Of a stretch of 64,000 bases of DNA, positions 25,675 through 36,788 are shown piece after piece. Location of the stretch: assembly GCF_016907085.1 (NCBI RefSeq), contig NZ_JAFBBJ010000001.1, forward strand, positions 744,001-808,000, read 5' to 3'. Position 1 is the stretch's first letter, and each line of letters starts with the position of its first letter. The translations under genes were made by a program, and so were the position numbers. The notes below the pieces were generated by a model. The model saw nothing but the letters and a program-made list of their open reading frames with translations. It searched no databases and was not told the DNA's origin. The stretch is from Clavibacter michiganensis (lineage in GTDB: Bacteria; Actinomycetota; Actinomycetes; Actinomycetales; Microbacteriaceae).

Positions 25675-26478
25675 TCAGGACAGCAGGTCGTCCGTCATCG
25701 CGGCGGCCTTGCGCGCGCGGCGCCGGTCGTTGAGCAGCGAGATGCCCGCGGCGACCAGGTACAGCAGGGTCATCGGGACGGCCAGCAGGAACATCGACAT
25801 GACGTCGGCGGCCGGCGTGGCGATGGCGCAGAACAGGATGATCAGCAGGATCGCGATGCGCCACGACCTGATGATCGTCGCGCCCGAGAGGATCCCCATG
25901 AAGTTGAACAGCACGAGGAACACGGGCAGCACGAACGCGATGCCCACCGCGAAGACGAGCTTCAGCACGAAGTCGAAGTACTCGCGGGCCGTGATGAACG
26001 ACGAGTCGCCGGCGCCCGCGAACTGCGTGAGCAGCGCGACGATGTGCGGCAGCACGAACCACCCGGCCGCGCATCCCGCCAGGAACAGCGGCACGGCGGA
26101 GAAGAAGAAGCCGAAGGTGTAGCGGCGTTCCGTCTTCGTGAGGCCGGGCACCAGGAACGCGAACACCTGGTAGAGCCACACGGGGCTGGAGATGATGAGG
26201 CCCACGTAGAGCGCGATCTGCAGGCGCAGGTCGAAGGCCGAGGTGATGGTCGGGAAGTTGAGGCTGGCATTGCGCCCCTGCTCCGCGTTGATCGTCTCGA
26301 TGGGCTGGCGGAGCGCCTCGAGGACGAAGGACGACAGGAACCAGCCCACGACCATCGCCAGGATGATGGCGACGCCCGCGATGAACAGGCGCTTCTTGAG
26401 CTCCAGCAGGTGCTGGACGAGGGACATGCGTCCCTCCGCGTCGCGCTTCTTCTGGCGGGGACGCTCGGTGGTGCTCAC
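25675..26478 (-). CDS. tatC: Twin-arginine translocase subunit TatC
   Basis: 267-residue six-helix membrane protein that recognises twin-arginine signal peptides. The family hallmarks are MSLVQHLLELKKRLF at the N-terminus, SSPVWLYQVFAFLVPGLTKTERR in the first cytoplasmic loop region, and FVLPVFLVLFNFMGIL later. It follows tatA by 3 bp. Together they form the Tat translocase; no tatB is nearby, as in most actinobacteria where it lies elsewhere. Confidence 0.97.
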   Translation of the reverse strand: MSTTERPRQKKRDAEGRMSLVQHLLELKKRLFIAGVAIILAMVVGWFLSSFVLEALRQPIETINAEQGRNASLNFPTITSAFDLRLQIALYVGLIISSPVWLYQVFAFLVPGLTKTERRYTFGFFFSAVPLFLAGCAAGWFVLPHIVALLTQFAGAGDSSFITAREYFDFVLKLVFAVGIAFVLPVFLVLFNFMGILSGATIIRSWRIAILLIILFCAIATPAADVMSMFLLAVPMTLLYLVAAGISLLNDRRRARKAAAMTDDLLS

Positions 26479-26481
26479 GGA

Positions 26482-26826
26482 TCAGGCGCGGGGGCGGGAG
26501 TCCCCGCCGTCGCGCGGGGAGTCGTAGCGCGGGGCGTCGTAGCGGGGCTCGTCGACGCGGGATTCGCCGGGGCGCACGTAGTCGCGCGGCGTGGCGTCGC
26601 GGTCGTCCGCGCGGTAGCGCTCCTCGTCGCGACGGCGGTTCTCCTCGCGGGTGTCGTCGCGGCGGTCGGAGCCGCTCTCCTCCTTCATCGTCTTCACCTC
26701 GCCCTTGAAGATGCGCATGGACTGGCCCACGCTCTTGGCGAGGGCGGGCAGCTTCGTGGAACCGAAGAGCAGCACGATGACGACGAGGATGATGACGAGG
26801 TGCCATCCGGTCAGGTTTCCGAGCAT
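26482..26826 (-). CDS. tatA: Twin-arginine translocase subunit TatA
   Basis: 114-residue TatA. It has a short N-terminal membrane helix (GWHLVIILVVIVLLFGSTKL), a conserved hinge and the amphipathic helix ALAKSVGQSMRIFKGEV. A long charged tail rich in Arg, Asp and Tyr follows, unusually extended for TatA. I chose ATG 26826, since AGGA is 9 nt upstream; an in-frame GTG at 26835 is too close to that site. It is the first gene of the tatA-tatC pair. The 199 bp upstream separate it from pafC. Confidence 0.95.
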   Translation of the reverse strand: MLGNLTGWHLVIILVVIVLLFGSTKLPALAKSVGQSMRIFKGEVKTMKEESGSDRRDDTREENRRRDEERYRADDRDATPRDYVRPGESRVDEPRYDAPRYDSPRDGGDSRPRA

Positions 26827-27025
26827 GTGGTTCACGTTCCTTCAGGTCGGGGGCCGGACAGTCGTTGTCGGGATCCGCGACGAGTCTACCGTCGCGACCC
26901 GTCAGGACACCCTGTGCGGCATTGCGGTTCACCCGGATTTCCCCTGAGGCGGCCACTGGTCCGCCTCGGCGATCTCCCGATGCCCGTGGTTCGGAGCCCG
27001 ACCCCGGGACGCTCGGTGTCGAGGC

Positions 27026-28015
27026 TCAGTCGGCGTCGTCGTACGCCGCCGCGGCGCGCTCGGCCCACTCGGCCACCGCCGCCCGCGCCTCCGGCGGTGA
27101 CACGACGACCACGACGCCCGCCATGCCCGCGACCAGGCGCACGAGGCCCTGGTAGTGGGCCACGCGCACCGTGACGGTGACGCGGCCCGGGCGTCCGGGG
27201 ACGGGGACGGGCCGCTCGTCGCCCACGAAGTCGCCGAGGAGCGGCAGCGCCGACTCCTGGACCTCGAGCGTGACGCGGAGGTCGTCGGGGCTCGGCTCGA
27301 ACAGGGTGTCGCCGAGCACGACGTCCTGCGGCCGGTGCTCCGGCGGCAGGTCCGTGACGACGAGCTCGTCGAGGCGGTCGAGGCGGAACGTGCGGACGGC
27401 GCCGCGAGCCAGGTCCCAGCCGCGCAGGTACCAGTCCTCGTCCATCGACTCCAGGCGAAGGGGATCCACGACGCGGTGCTCCGTGCCGCCCCGGGGGCTG
27501 CGGTAGTCGAACTCGACGCGGCGCTCGTCCGCGATGGCGCGGCGGAGATCGTCGCGCGTCCCGTCGCCCGCCCCGGCCGCGACGGCGACCTGGCTGGGCT
27601 GCGCCGAGGATCCCCGCGCGAGCTTCGCCATGAGCTGGCCGACGAGATCGAGGTCGCTGGCGTCCGCCTGCGACGAGACGTACTGCAGCCCGGCGATGAG
27701 CGCGGCCGCCTCCCGCGCCGAGAAGCGCGGCGAGTCGTCGATGGCGACCATGTGCGTGATGACGATCTGGTCGTTGTCCTCGAAGTCGTCCCAGGCGATG
27801 TCGAAAAGGTCACCGTGCTGGTACGAGGCGGTGGATCCGGGGACGCCGGACACGGCGATGAGGCGCACGGCCTGCCGGATCTGCTCGGGCGGCACCCGGA
27901 AGTGCGCGGCCGCCTGGCTCACGCTGACGCGCCCGTGGTCGGTGAGGTACGGCACGAGGGCCAGCAGGAAGGCCAGCTTGTCCTGGGCCTGGAGCGGCGT
28001 GGCGCGGTCGGTCAT
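27026..28015 (-). CDS. pafC: WYL-domain transcriptional regulator PafC
   Basis: 329-residue protein with an N-terminal winged helix-like region, a central WYL domain (RRVEFDYRSPRGG ... DEDWYLRGWDLARGAVRTFRLDRL) and the C-terminal WCX extension. It is a pair with PafB. In mycobacteria the PafBC heterodimer activates the RecA-independent DNA-damage response. The ATG at 28015 overlaps the pafB stop (ATGA). Despite the name (proteasome accessory factor), it does not need the proteasome for this role. Confidence 0.92.
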   Translation of the reverse strand: MTDRATPLQAQDKLAFLLALVPYLTDHGRVSVSQAAAHFRVPPEQIRQAVRLIAVSGVPGSTASYQHGDLFDIAWDDFEDNDQIVITHMVAIDDSPRFSAREAAALIAGLQYVSSQADASDLDLVGQLMAKLARGSSAQPSQVAVAAGAGDGTRDDLRRAIADERRVEFDYRSPRGGTEHRVVDPLRLESMDEDWYLRGWDLARGAVRTFRLDRLDELVVTDLPPEHRPQDVVLGDTLFEPSPDDLRVTLEVQESALPLLGDFVGDERPVPVPGRPGRVTVTVRVAHYQGLVRLVAGMAGVVVVVSPPEARAAVAEWAERAAAAYDDAD

Positions 28016-29019
28016 GATGCTTCCTCCCGGTGGGCGGCGACGGTCTCGGCGAGCCGCGCGCGCACGGCGTCCCGCAGCTTCGGCGGTGCGATCACGCGGG
28101 CCTCCGGGCCGAAGCCCGCCACCTCGTCGGCGAAGAGGTTGGTGTCCGAGTAGTGCACGCGGAGCCGCCCGTCGCCGAGGTCCTCCGTGCCGCGGCGGCG
28201 ACGGAGGCGGATCTCCGCGTCGGAACCCGGAGCCACCGTGACCTCCCCGACGCCGTTCGCCCACACGCGATCGAGGTCGGCGAGGGCGCGCTCGGCGTGG
28301 TCCTCCCCCTCGGGCACGAAGCCGCGGCTCGTCACGCGCACGCGGTCGACGATGCGGGACAGGAGGAACGTGCGCGGTCCGTCGGCATCCTGGTCGATGC
28401 CGTGCAGGTGCCAGCGGCCCTGGTGCTGGACGAGCGCGAGGGGCGCGACGGTGCGGATGCGAGCGGTCCGCTCCCCCGGCTTGAGGTAGCCGAACGCGAC
28501 GAGGACGTGCCGCTCCAGCGCGACGCTCAACGGCGCGAACGCCGCCTCCCGCGTGCGCAGCCGGGGGGCATAGCCGATGACCGGGTCGTCGGACTCGACG
28601 CCGAGGGAACGCAGCTTGATGAGCGCGCGCCGCGACTCCCCCGAGAGCGACCCCTCGCGCCACACCATGGCCGCGAGGTTGAGGAGCGTCGTCTCCTCCG
28701 GTGTGAACGACAGGTCGGCCGGCAGCTCGTAGGCGCCGCGCGGGATCCGGTAGCGCAGGAGCTGGTTGTTGCCCTCCTGGCCCGGCGCCTCCACGGTCTC
28801 CAGCGGCACGCCGAGGTCGCGGATGTCGTCCTTGTCGCGCTCGAACTGGCGCTCCAGGTTGGCGTTGTCACCGCCGGCGCGGTACCGCTGGCGGTAGCCC
28901 TGGACGCTCGACAGGACCTCGTTCTTGGTCAGGCCCTGCTCGGTGGCGAGCAGCGCCAGCACGAGGCTGAAGAGGCGCTCCTCGACGGGCACGGTCGGTC
29001 GGCGGGATGTCTCGGGCAC
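28012..29019 (-). CDS. pafB: WYL-domain transcriptional regulator PafB
   Basis: 335-residue partner of PafC with the same plan. The N-terminal helix-turn-helix contains RLFSLVLALLATEQGLTKNEVL. The WYL core includes RHVLVAFGYLKPG and HQGRWHLHGIDQDADGPRTF, and a WCX domain follows. Order and sizes match mycobacterial pafB-pafC. The pafA ligase gene that normally precedes pafB is missing; an FKBP lipoprotein gene stands there instead. Confidence 0.92.
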   Translation of the reverse strand: MPETSRRPTVPVEERLFSLVLALLATEQGLTKNEVLSSVQGYRQRYRAGGDNANLERQFERDKDDIRDLGVPLETVEAPGQEGNNQLLRYRIPRGAYELPADLSFTPEETTLLNLAAMVWREGSLSGESRRALIKLRSLGVESDDPVIGYAPRLRTREAAFAPLSVALERHVLVAFGYLKPGERTARIRTVAPLALVQHQGRWHLHGIDQDADGPRTFLLSRIVDRVRVTSRGFVPEGEDHAERALADLDRVWANGVGEVTVAPGSDAEIRLRRRRGTEDLGDGRLRVHYSDTNLFADEVAGFGPEARVIAPPKLRDAVRARLAETVAAHREEAS

Positions 29020-29067
29020 GCGGTGGTCCTCACGTCGGTGCAGCCCCCGGCCGGTGGCGATGCGTCG

Positions 29068-30111
29068 TTACTTGGTGGTGCTCGTCCCGAGGATATCGAC
29101 CACGTAGACGAGCGTGGACCCGGCGGGCACCTTGGCCGAGCCCTGGTCGCCGAATCCGTCGGCCGGCGGGACGACCGCGATGACCTGGTCGCCGACGTGC
29201 TTGCCGACCAGGGCCTTCGCGAGGCCCGGCGTGACGACGAGCGAGGAGGCGGCGCCCGTCGAGGGCGCGGTGGTGGTGGCGGTGGCGGGCACCTGCAGCG
29301 GGCCGCCGCCGGTCCAGCTGGATCCGAACACGGCCTGCTTCTCGGCCGACGTGCTCGTGCCCCACACGACGCCGGTGTACTGCAGCGTGACGGTGTCGCC
29401 GTCGCCGACCTCCGCGCCGTCGCCCGCGCGGAGCAGCGCGTCGCGGTACTCGGTGGGCGGCGTGCTCGGCGGGATGGTGATGCCGGGGACGCCGTCGTCC
29501 GTCGTGACGACGGACGGGAAGCCCGCCTGGGCAGGCCGCGGCTCCCCGGTGGCCTTCTCGGGGAAGGCGGACGTGATGTCGACGATGAGGACGAGGCCGT
29601 CGGTGGCGTCGAGGCCCTGCGACGAGAGGTCCTGGCCCGGGAAGACCGTGGACACGGGGACCGTCACCGCGACACGCGAGCCGACGGGCATGCACGTCAT
29701 CGCGTCCTCGAGGTACGGCAGCGACTCGTGCAGGGAGGCCGGGGTGAACAGAGGCGAACCGGTGGTGCGGGCGTTGGGCGCGATGCGCGCGTAGGCCGCG
29801 AGGTCCTTGCCGGTCTTGCCGTCGACGATGGAGGCCGCGGCCGTGATGCCCTGGTGCGGCTGCACCGGCGCCCCGTCGCCCTCGACGAGGGTGGAGACCT
29901 CGACGCCCGAGGGCTTGAGCGGCGTCGGGAACGTCACGGAGGCGGGCGCGCTGCCGACGTCGCCCGTGGCGGTGACCGTGCTCGACGACGTGCCGGCCTG
30001 GGCGAGGGGCGTGCAGCCCGCCGCAGGACCGGATCCGGAGCCGGAGGGGCTGCAGGCGGCGAGCGTCAGGACGAGTCCTGCGCAAACGGTGAGCGCGGCG
30101 GAACGGCGCAC
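29068..30111 (-). CDS. FKBP-type peptidyl-prolyl isomerase lipoprotein
   Basis: 347-residue exported protein. A lipobox LTLAACSPSG follows a short hydrophobic signal, so it is predicted to be lipidated on Cys and anchored outside the membrane. Two FKBP-like domains follow: the first around residues 70-200 (VEVSTLVEGDGAPVQPHQGI ... VLIVDI), the second after 215 (VTLQYTGVVWGTS ... ADGFGDQGSAKVPAGSTLVYVVDILG), which keeps the fuller set of pocket motifs. It starts at GTG 30111 with GAGGAG upstream. It probably assists folding of secreted proteins. Confidence 0.9.
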   Translation of the reverse strand: MRRSAALTVCAGLVLTLAACSPSGSGSGPAAGCTPLAQAGTSSSTVTATGDVGSAPASVTFPTPLKPSGVEVSTLVEGDGAPVQPHQGITAAASIVDGKTGKDLAAYARIAPNARTTGSPLFTPASLHESLPYLEDAMTCMPVGSRVAVTVPVSTVFPGQDLSSQGLDATDGLVLIVDITSAFPEKATGEPRPAQAGFPSVVTTDDGVPGITIPPSTPPTEYRDALLRAGDGAEVGDGDTVTLQYTGVVWGTSTSAEKQAVFGSSWTGGGPLQVPATATTTAPSTGAASSLVVTPGLAKALVGKHVGDQVIAVVPPADGFGDQGSAKVPAGSTLVYVVDILGTSTTK

Positions 30112-30172
30112 GTGACTCCTCTTTCGGTGGTGGGGGCGGCCGGCACGCACCCGCGTGATCGGCCCTGTCATC

Positions 30173-32017
<1,845 letters not shown>

Positions 32018-32021
32018 TCAC

Positions 32022-32981
32022 GTGGCGGATGCCGAGAGGTTCGTGAGCGGACGGCTGCTGGTCGTCGCCTTCGAGGGCTGGAACGACGCGGGCGAAGCCG
32101 CCAGCGGAGCGGTCCGGGCGCTGAAGGAGCTGCTCGACCTCGAGGCCGTGTCGTCGGTGGATCCCGAGGACTACTTCGACTTCCAGTTCAACCGCCCCAC
32201 CATCGGCTTCGCGGAGGACGGCAGCCGCGAGCTCGAGTGGCCGGGCGCCACGCTCTACGGCCCGAAGGACCCACGCCGACCCGCCCAGGACCTGGCCGCC
32301 GACGCGCAGCTCGGCGTGAGCGGCGACAACGGCGGCAGCATCCACCTCCTCCTCGGCGTCGAGCCGTCCAGGCACTGGACAGCCTTCACCGCCGAGGTGC
32401 TCGACGCGGCACGCGCCGCCGGGGTCGAGGGCGTCGTGCTGCTCGGCGCCCTCCTGGCCGACGTGCCGCACACGCGACCGATCTCCGTCTACTCCACGAG
32501 CGAGAACGCGGCCGTGCGCACCGAGCTCGGCATCGAGCGCAGCACGTACGAGGGGCCCGTCGGGATCCTCAGCATCATCGCCCAGCGCGCCGAGGAGATG
32601 GGCATGCCCACCGTCTCGCTCTGGGCCTCGGTGCCGCACTACGTGCACAGCGCGCCGTCGCCCAAGGCCACGCTCGCGCTCATCGACAAGCTCGAGGAGA
32701 TGGTCGACGTGGTGATCCCGCGCGGCGAGCTGATCCAGGAGGCCGCGACGTGGGAGGCCGGCATCGACCAGCTCGCGGGCGAGGACGAGGACATGGCGTC
32801 CTACATCCAGCAGCTCGAGCAGGCCCGCGACACGGTCGACTCCCCCGAGGCGAGCGGCGAGGCCATCGCGCAGGAGTTCGAGAAGTACCTCCGCCGGGGC
32901 GACGGGCCGCGCGGTCGCGGCGACGACCGGCCCGACGAGCCGTGGCGGCCGAAGGACCCGAAGGACCCCAAGGACCAGTAG
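32022..32981 (+). CDS. PAC2 family protein
   Basis: 319-residue PAC2 domain protein, a family with proteasome-assembly-chaperone fold whose bacterial function is not settled. The core includes LLVVAFEGWNDAGEAASGAV, GVVLLGALLADVPHTRP and SLWASVPHYV. The C-terminus ends in a repeated Pro-Lys-Asp tail encoded by near-identical 9-bp units. It starts at GTG 32022 with GGGAG upstream. It is divergent from the HAD-trmI unit and converges on mshC with a gap of only 9 bp. The homologue Rv2125 lies in the same neighbourhood in M. tuberculosis. Confidence 0.9.
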   Translation: MADAERFVSGRLLVVAFEGWNDAGEAASGAVRALKELLDLEAVSSVDPEDYFDFQFNRPTIGFAEDGSRELEWPGATLYGPKDPRRPAQDLAADAQLGVSGDNGGSIHLLLGVEPSRHWTAFTAEVLDAARAAGVEGVVLLGALLADVPHTRPISVYSTSENAAVRTELGIERSTYEGPVGILSIIAQRAEEMGMPTVSLWASVPHYVHSAPSPKATLALIDKLEEMVDVVIPRGELIQEAATWEAGIDQLAGEDEDMASYIQQLEQARDTVDSPEASGEAIAQEFEKYLRRGDGPRGRGDDRPDEPWRPKDPKDPKDQ

Positions 32982-32990
32982 GCGCCCGGC

Positions 32991-34274
32991 TCAGGCCGCC
33001 GCACTCCCGAGCGCCACGCCGAGGAGCGCGTCGACCGCGGCCACCTCGACGGGCGTCGCGGGGACGCCGGTCGCGACGCGGAGGTCGAGCAGCAGGATCG
33101 CACCGGGCGTGTCGAGGTCGTCGGCGAGGCGCTCGCGGACGAGCTGCACGAGCTCGCCCGGCTCCCCTGCGTCCGCACCCGCCGGCGCCGTCGCGTCCGC
33201 GGCCCACGCGTCCCACGCGGCGAGGCGCGCCACGGACTCCGCGAGGAGCGCGTCCGTCCACTCCCAGTCGGCACGGTAGTGCTGCGCGAGGAGCGCGAGG
33301 CGGATGGCGCGAGGATCCACGCCCGCGGCCCGCAGTCGCGACACGAGCACGAGGTTCCCGAGCGACTTGCTCATCTTCTCGCCCTGGTACGCGACCATCC
33401 CGCTGTGCGCGTAGACGCACGCGAAGTCCTCGCCCGTGAGAGCCGCGGCATGGCCGGCCGACATCTCGTGGTGGGGGAAGATCAGGTCCGATCCGCCGCC
33501 CTGCACGGTGACCGGCCGGTCCAGGTTCCGGAGCGCGATGACGGCGCACTCGATGTGCCAGCCGGGCCGGCCGCGGCCGACGGCGCTGTCCCACGCGGGC
33601 TCGCCCGCGCGCTCGGCGCGCCACAGCAGCGGATCCAGGGGGTCGCGCTTGCCGGGACGCTCCGGGTCGCCGCCGCGCTCGGCGGAGAGCGTAGCCATGG
33701 TCGCGCGGTCGTAGCCGCTCTCGTCGCCGAGGGCCCAGGGGCCGTCCTCGCCGGCGCGGGCCACGTCGAAGTAGAGGTCGCGGGCCCCGGCCTCGGCCGC
33801 GTCGGGCGTGGCGACGGCGTAGGCCGTGCCGCGCCGGACGAGCTCGGCGACGGCGGCCGCGACCTCGTCGACGACCTCGGTGACGCCCACGTAGGAGTCG
33901 GGCGGCAGGATCCGCAGCGCCTCCATGTCGGTGCGGAACAGCTCCACCTGCTCGGCGGCGAGATCACGCCAGTCGACGCCCGTGGCCGTGGCGCGCTCGA
34001 GCAGCGGGTCGTCGACGTCGGTGACGTTCTGCACGTACGCGACGTCGTAGCCGCGGTCGAGCCAGACGCGCTGCAGCGTGTCGAAGGCGAGGTAGGTGGA
34101 CGCGTGGCCGATGTGGGTGGCGTCGTACGGCGTGATCCCGCAGACGTAGAGGCCCACGCGGCCGTCGCCCGTGCACTCGGCGGGGCGGACGGAACCGGCG
34201 CTCGTGTCGAACAGCGACGGGACGGGCGGCTCCCCCGCGACTTCGGGGACGGAGGGTCGTGGCCAGGCGCGCAC
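32991..34274 (-). CDS. mshC: L-cysteine:1D-myo-inositol 2-amino-2-deoxy-alpha-D-glucopyranoside ligase MshC
   Basis: 427-residue ATP-dependent ligase joining Cys to GlcN-Ins, the third step of mycothiol synthesis. It resembles cysteinyl-tRNA synthetase: [17 protein letters not shown] holds the zinc Cys and the HIGH-like motif, and [10 protein letters not shown] is the KMSKS loop. The tRNA-binding domain is absent and the length matches MshC rather than CysS. It starts at GTG 34274, 4 bp after the uppP stop, so the two form one unit. It marks the organism as a mycothiol-producing actinobacterium. Confidence 0.96.
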   Translation of the reverse strand: MRAWPRPSVPEVAGEPPVPSLFDTSAGSVRPAECTGDGRVGLYVCGITPYDATHIGHASTYLAFDTLQRVWLDRGYDVAYVQNVTDVDDPLLERATATGVDWRDLAAEQVELFRTDMEALRILPPDSYVGVTEVVDEVAAAVAELVRRGTAYAVATPDAAEAGARDLYFDVARAGEDGPWALGDESGYDRATMATLSAERGGDPERPGKRDPLDPLLWRAERAGEPAWDSAVGRGRPGWHIECAVIALRNLDRPVTVQGGGSDLIFPHHEMSAGHAAALTGEDFACVYAHSGMVAYQGEKMSKSLGNLVLVSRLRAAGVDPRAIRLALLAQHYRADWEWTDALLAESVARLAAWDAWAADATAPAGADAGEPGELVQLVRERLADDLDTPGAILLLDLRVATGVPATPVEVAAVDALLGVALGSAAA

Positions 34275-34278
34275 GGGA

Positions 34279-35097
34279 TCAGGCCGCGATCGCGCCGGTG
34301 CCGAGGAGCACCAGGAGCACGACGCCGAGGGCGACGCGGTAGACCACGAAGGGCATGAACGTGCGGGTGGAGATGTACCGCATGAGGCCCGCGATGACCG
34401 CGAGGCCCACGATGAACGCGATGAGCGTCGCGACCGCCGTCTGACCGGCGCCCGCCTGGCCGGTCTCGTCGAAGCTCTTCACGAGCTCGTAGAGGCCGCT
34501 GCCGAACACGGCGGGGACGGCGAGGAGGAACGAGTACTCGGCCGCGACCGGGCGGGCGTACCCGAACGCGCGCGCCGCCGTGGTGGTGGCTCCCGAGCGC
34601 GAGACGCCGGGGACGAGGGCGAGCGCCTGGGCGATGCCGATGCTCACGCCGTGCCCGTAGGTCATGTCCTTCTCGAGGCGGTCGCTGCGGCTGTAGCGGT
34701 CGGCGAGGCCGAGCAGGATGCCGAAGACGATGAGCACGATCGCGACGATCCAGAGCGAGCGGAACGTGGAGCGGATCGTGTCCTGGAAGAGGTAGCCCGC
34801 GATGCCGATGGGGATGGTGCCGATGATGACGAGCCAGCCCATGCGCACGTCCGGGTCGCCCTTCGGCATGCCGCCGCGGAGCGAGCGGAACCAGGCCGAC
34901 AGGACCTTGCCGATGCGCTTCCGGAAGAACACCACGACCGCGAGCTCGGTGCCGAGCTGCGTGATGGCGGTGAACGTGGCGCCCGGGTCGCCGCCCATGA
35001 AGAGCCCGGCGATGCGGAGGTGCGCGCTCGAGGAGATGGGCAGGAATTCGGTCAGACCCTGGACGAGGCCCAGGATGATCGCCTCGAGATAGCTCAA
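34279..35097 (-). CDS. uppP: Undecaprenyl-diphosphatase UppP (BacA)
   Basis: 272-residue polytopic membrane phosphatase that recycles undecaprenyl pyrophosphate for peptidoglycan synthesis. The two active-site regions are present: [13 protein letters not shown] near residue 16 and [17 protein letters not shown] in the middle. It starts at TTG 35097, a rare start supported by GGAG 7 nt upstream and by the first residues ([20 protein letters not shown]) matching the family. It is co-transcribed with mshC. Confidence 0.96.
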   Translation of the reverse strand: MSYLEAIILGLVQGLTEFLPISSSAHLRIAGLFMGGDPGATFTAITQLGTELAVVVFFRKRIGKVLSAWFRSLRGGMPKGDPDVRMGWLVIIGTIPIGIAGYLFQDTIRSTFRSLWIVAIVLIVFGILLGLADRYSRSDRLEKDMTYGHGVSIGIAQALALVPGVSRSGATTTAARAFGYARPVAAEYSFLLAVPAVFGSGLYELVKSFDETGQAGAGQTAVATLIAFIVGLAVIAGLMRYISTRTFMPFVVYRVALGVVLLVLLGTGAIAA

Positions 35098-35139
35098 GCG
35101 TGCGCTCCACGTGTCGGGTGGCCCACCTGGGGCTCGGAT

Positions 35140-36450
35140 CTAGTAGTTCAGGAGGAGGTCGCGGAGGACCTGCCTCCCGAAGACTAGTGCGTCGAGCGGG
35201 ACCCGCTCGTCGACGCCGTGGAACATCGACGGGAAGTCCATGGACGCCGGGAGCTTGAGCGGCGCGAAGCCGTATCCGGTGATCCCGAGGAGGCTGAGCG
35301 CCTTGTTGTCGGTGCCGCCGGAGAGCATGTACGGCAGCACCTCGGCCTCGGGATCGTGGGCCCCGAGGGTGGCGACCATGGCGTCGACGAGCGGTCCCTG
35401 GAAGGGGTTCTCGAGGCCGACGTCCTGGTGCACGATGCGCACCTCGACGCCCTCCCCCGCGAGCTCGGCGACCCGCGCGAGCACCTCGTCCTCCTCGCCC
35501 GGCAGGACGCGGATGTCGATGAGCGCCTCGGCCGTGTCGGGGATCACGTTGTGCTTGTAGCCGGCGTGCAGGAGCGTCGGGTTCGTCGTGGTGCGGAGCG
35601 TCGCGGCGATGAACTTCGAGGCCGTGCCCGTGGCGATCGCGAGGTCGTCCGGGGTGACCTGCTTGGGGTCGGCCCCGACGATGCGGGCGATCTCGTCGAG
35701 CAGCTGGCGCGTCGTGTCGGTGAGGTGGACGGGCCACTCCTCCATGCCGATCCGGGCGACCGCACCGGCGAGGCGCGTGACGGCGTTGTCGCGGTTGACC
35801 TGCGAGCCGTGGCCCGCGGTGCCGGTGGCGACCAGGCGGATCCAGATGAGGGCCTTCTCGCCCGTCTGCAGCAGGTACGCGCGCTTCCCGGCGAGGTCGA
35901 TGGAGTAGCCGCCGACCTCGCTGATCGCCTCGGTGGCGCCCGCGAACCACTCGGGCCGGTTCTCGACGACGTACGCGGAGCCGAGCACGCCGCCCGCCTC
36001 CTCGTCGGAGAAGAAGCCCATGATCAGGTCGCGCTCGGGCGCGCGACCCGAGGTGATGATCTCCTGCAGCGCGGTGATCATCATCGCGTCCATGTTCTTC
36101 ATGTCCACGGCCCCGCGGCCCCAGAGCATGCCGTCCTTGATGACGCCGCCGAACGGGTCGACGGACCAGTTCGCGGGGTCGGCGGGCACGACGTCGAGGT
36201 GGCCGTGGACCACGAGGGCGGGCTTGTCGCGGTTGCGACCGGGGATGCGCGCGAGGACGCTCGTGCGGCCGGGCGCGGCGTCGATGAGCTCGGGCGCGAG
36301 GCCCAGGTCCTTGAGGTGCTGCTCGACGTACTGCGCAGCCTCCGTCTCCCCCTCCGACCGGCCCTCGCCGTGGTTGGTCGTGTCGAACCGGATGAGGTCG
36401 CGGGCGATCCGGGCGGTGGCGTCGAGGTCGTCGGGGAGCGTGTCGGTCAT
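35140..36450 (-). CDS. M20/M25/M40 family metallo-hydrolase (dipeptidase-like)
   Basis: 436-residue di-zinc peptidase. The metal-ligand motifs are VVHGHLDVVP, WGRGAVDMKNMDA and GFFSDEEAGG (catalytic Glu in DEEAGG). A lid/dimerisation domain sits in the middle (about 190-310). There is no signal peptide. It probably removes the terminal residue from peptides or deacylates N-acyl amino acids; specificity is unclear. The ATG at 36450 has TAGCGT (36457-36462) exactly 6 nt upstream, pointing to a leaderless mRNA. Confidence 0.92.
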   Translation of the reverse strand: MTDTLPDDLDATARIARDLIRFDTTNHGEGRSEGETEAAQYVEQHLKDLGLAPELIDAAPGRTSVLARIPGRNRDKPALVVHGHLDVVPADPANWSVDPFGGVIKDGMLWGRGAVDMKNMDAMMITALQEIITSGRAPERDLIMGFFSDEEAGGVLGSAYVVENRPEWFAGATEAISEVGGYSIDLAGKRAYLLQTGEKALIWIRLVATGTAGHGSQVNRDNAVTRLAGAVARIGMEEWPVHLTDTTRQLLDEIARIVGADPKQVTPDDLAIATGTASKFIAATLRTTTNPTLLHAGYKHNVIPDTAEALIDIRVLPGEEDEVLARVAELAGEGVEVRIVHQDVGLENPFQGPLVDAMVATLGAHDPEAEVLPYMLSGGTDNKALSLLGITGYGFAPLKLPASMDFPSMFHGVDERVPLDALVFGRQVLRDLLLNY

Positions 36451-36564
36451 GGGTCCACGCTATCGAGGCCGGACGCGGGCGTCCTGCCGCCGGGTGGTCG
36501 GAGAGCCTCCCGGGCCGTGCTAATGTCGTCTCTCGGCAGCCGGAGACGGCGGGCCGCACATCCT

Positions 36565-36650
36565 GTCCGGATGGCGGAATTGGTAGACGCGCTAGCTTGA
36601 GGTGCTAGTGCCCGTATTAGGGCGTGGGGGTTCAAGTCCCCCTTCGGACA
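36565..36650 (+). tRNA. tRNA-Leu (anticodon GAG)
   Basis: 86-nt class II tRNA. The acceptor arms are 36565-36571 and 36643-36649, with discriminator A at 36650. The anticodon stem is 36592-36596/36604-36608, the loop is 36597-36603 (TTGAGGT) and the anticodon is GAG. The long variable arm (CCCGTATTAGGG) and a T-arm with TTCAAGT identify tRNA-Leu. CCA is not encoded. A strong terminator follows at once. Confidence 0.95.
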
Positions 36651-36656
36651 CACACG

Positions 36657-36692
36657 AGAGCCGGTCGGATCCACGAGGATCCGACCGGCTCT
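36657..36692 (+). terminator. Intrinsic terminator after tRNA-Leu
   Basis: Perfect 16-bp inverted repeat (arms 36657-36672 and 36677-36692) with a 4-nt loop, followed by a T-rich stretch (ttcctcgtt), beginning 6 bp after the tRNA. Confidence 0.85.
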
Positions 36693-36788
36693 TCCTCGTT
36701 CCGGCCCCGCTCCCCTCTTCTCGCGGCGTGCCCGGATACAGTCGCACTCGGCCCGCGCACGGGTCCCCCGACCCGAGAGCGAGAACCG

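Noticed and set aside
26946..26967. Possible terminator hairpin downstream of pafC
   Set aside because: It has only a 7-bp stem with no T-run. This is expected by chance at this G+C content.
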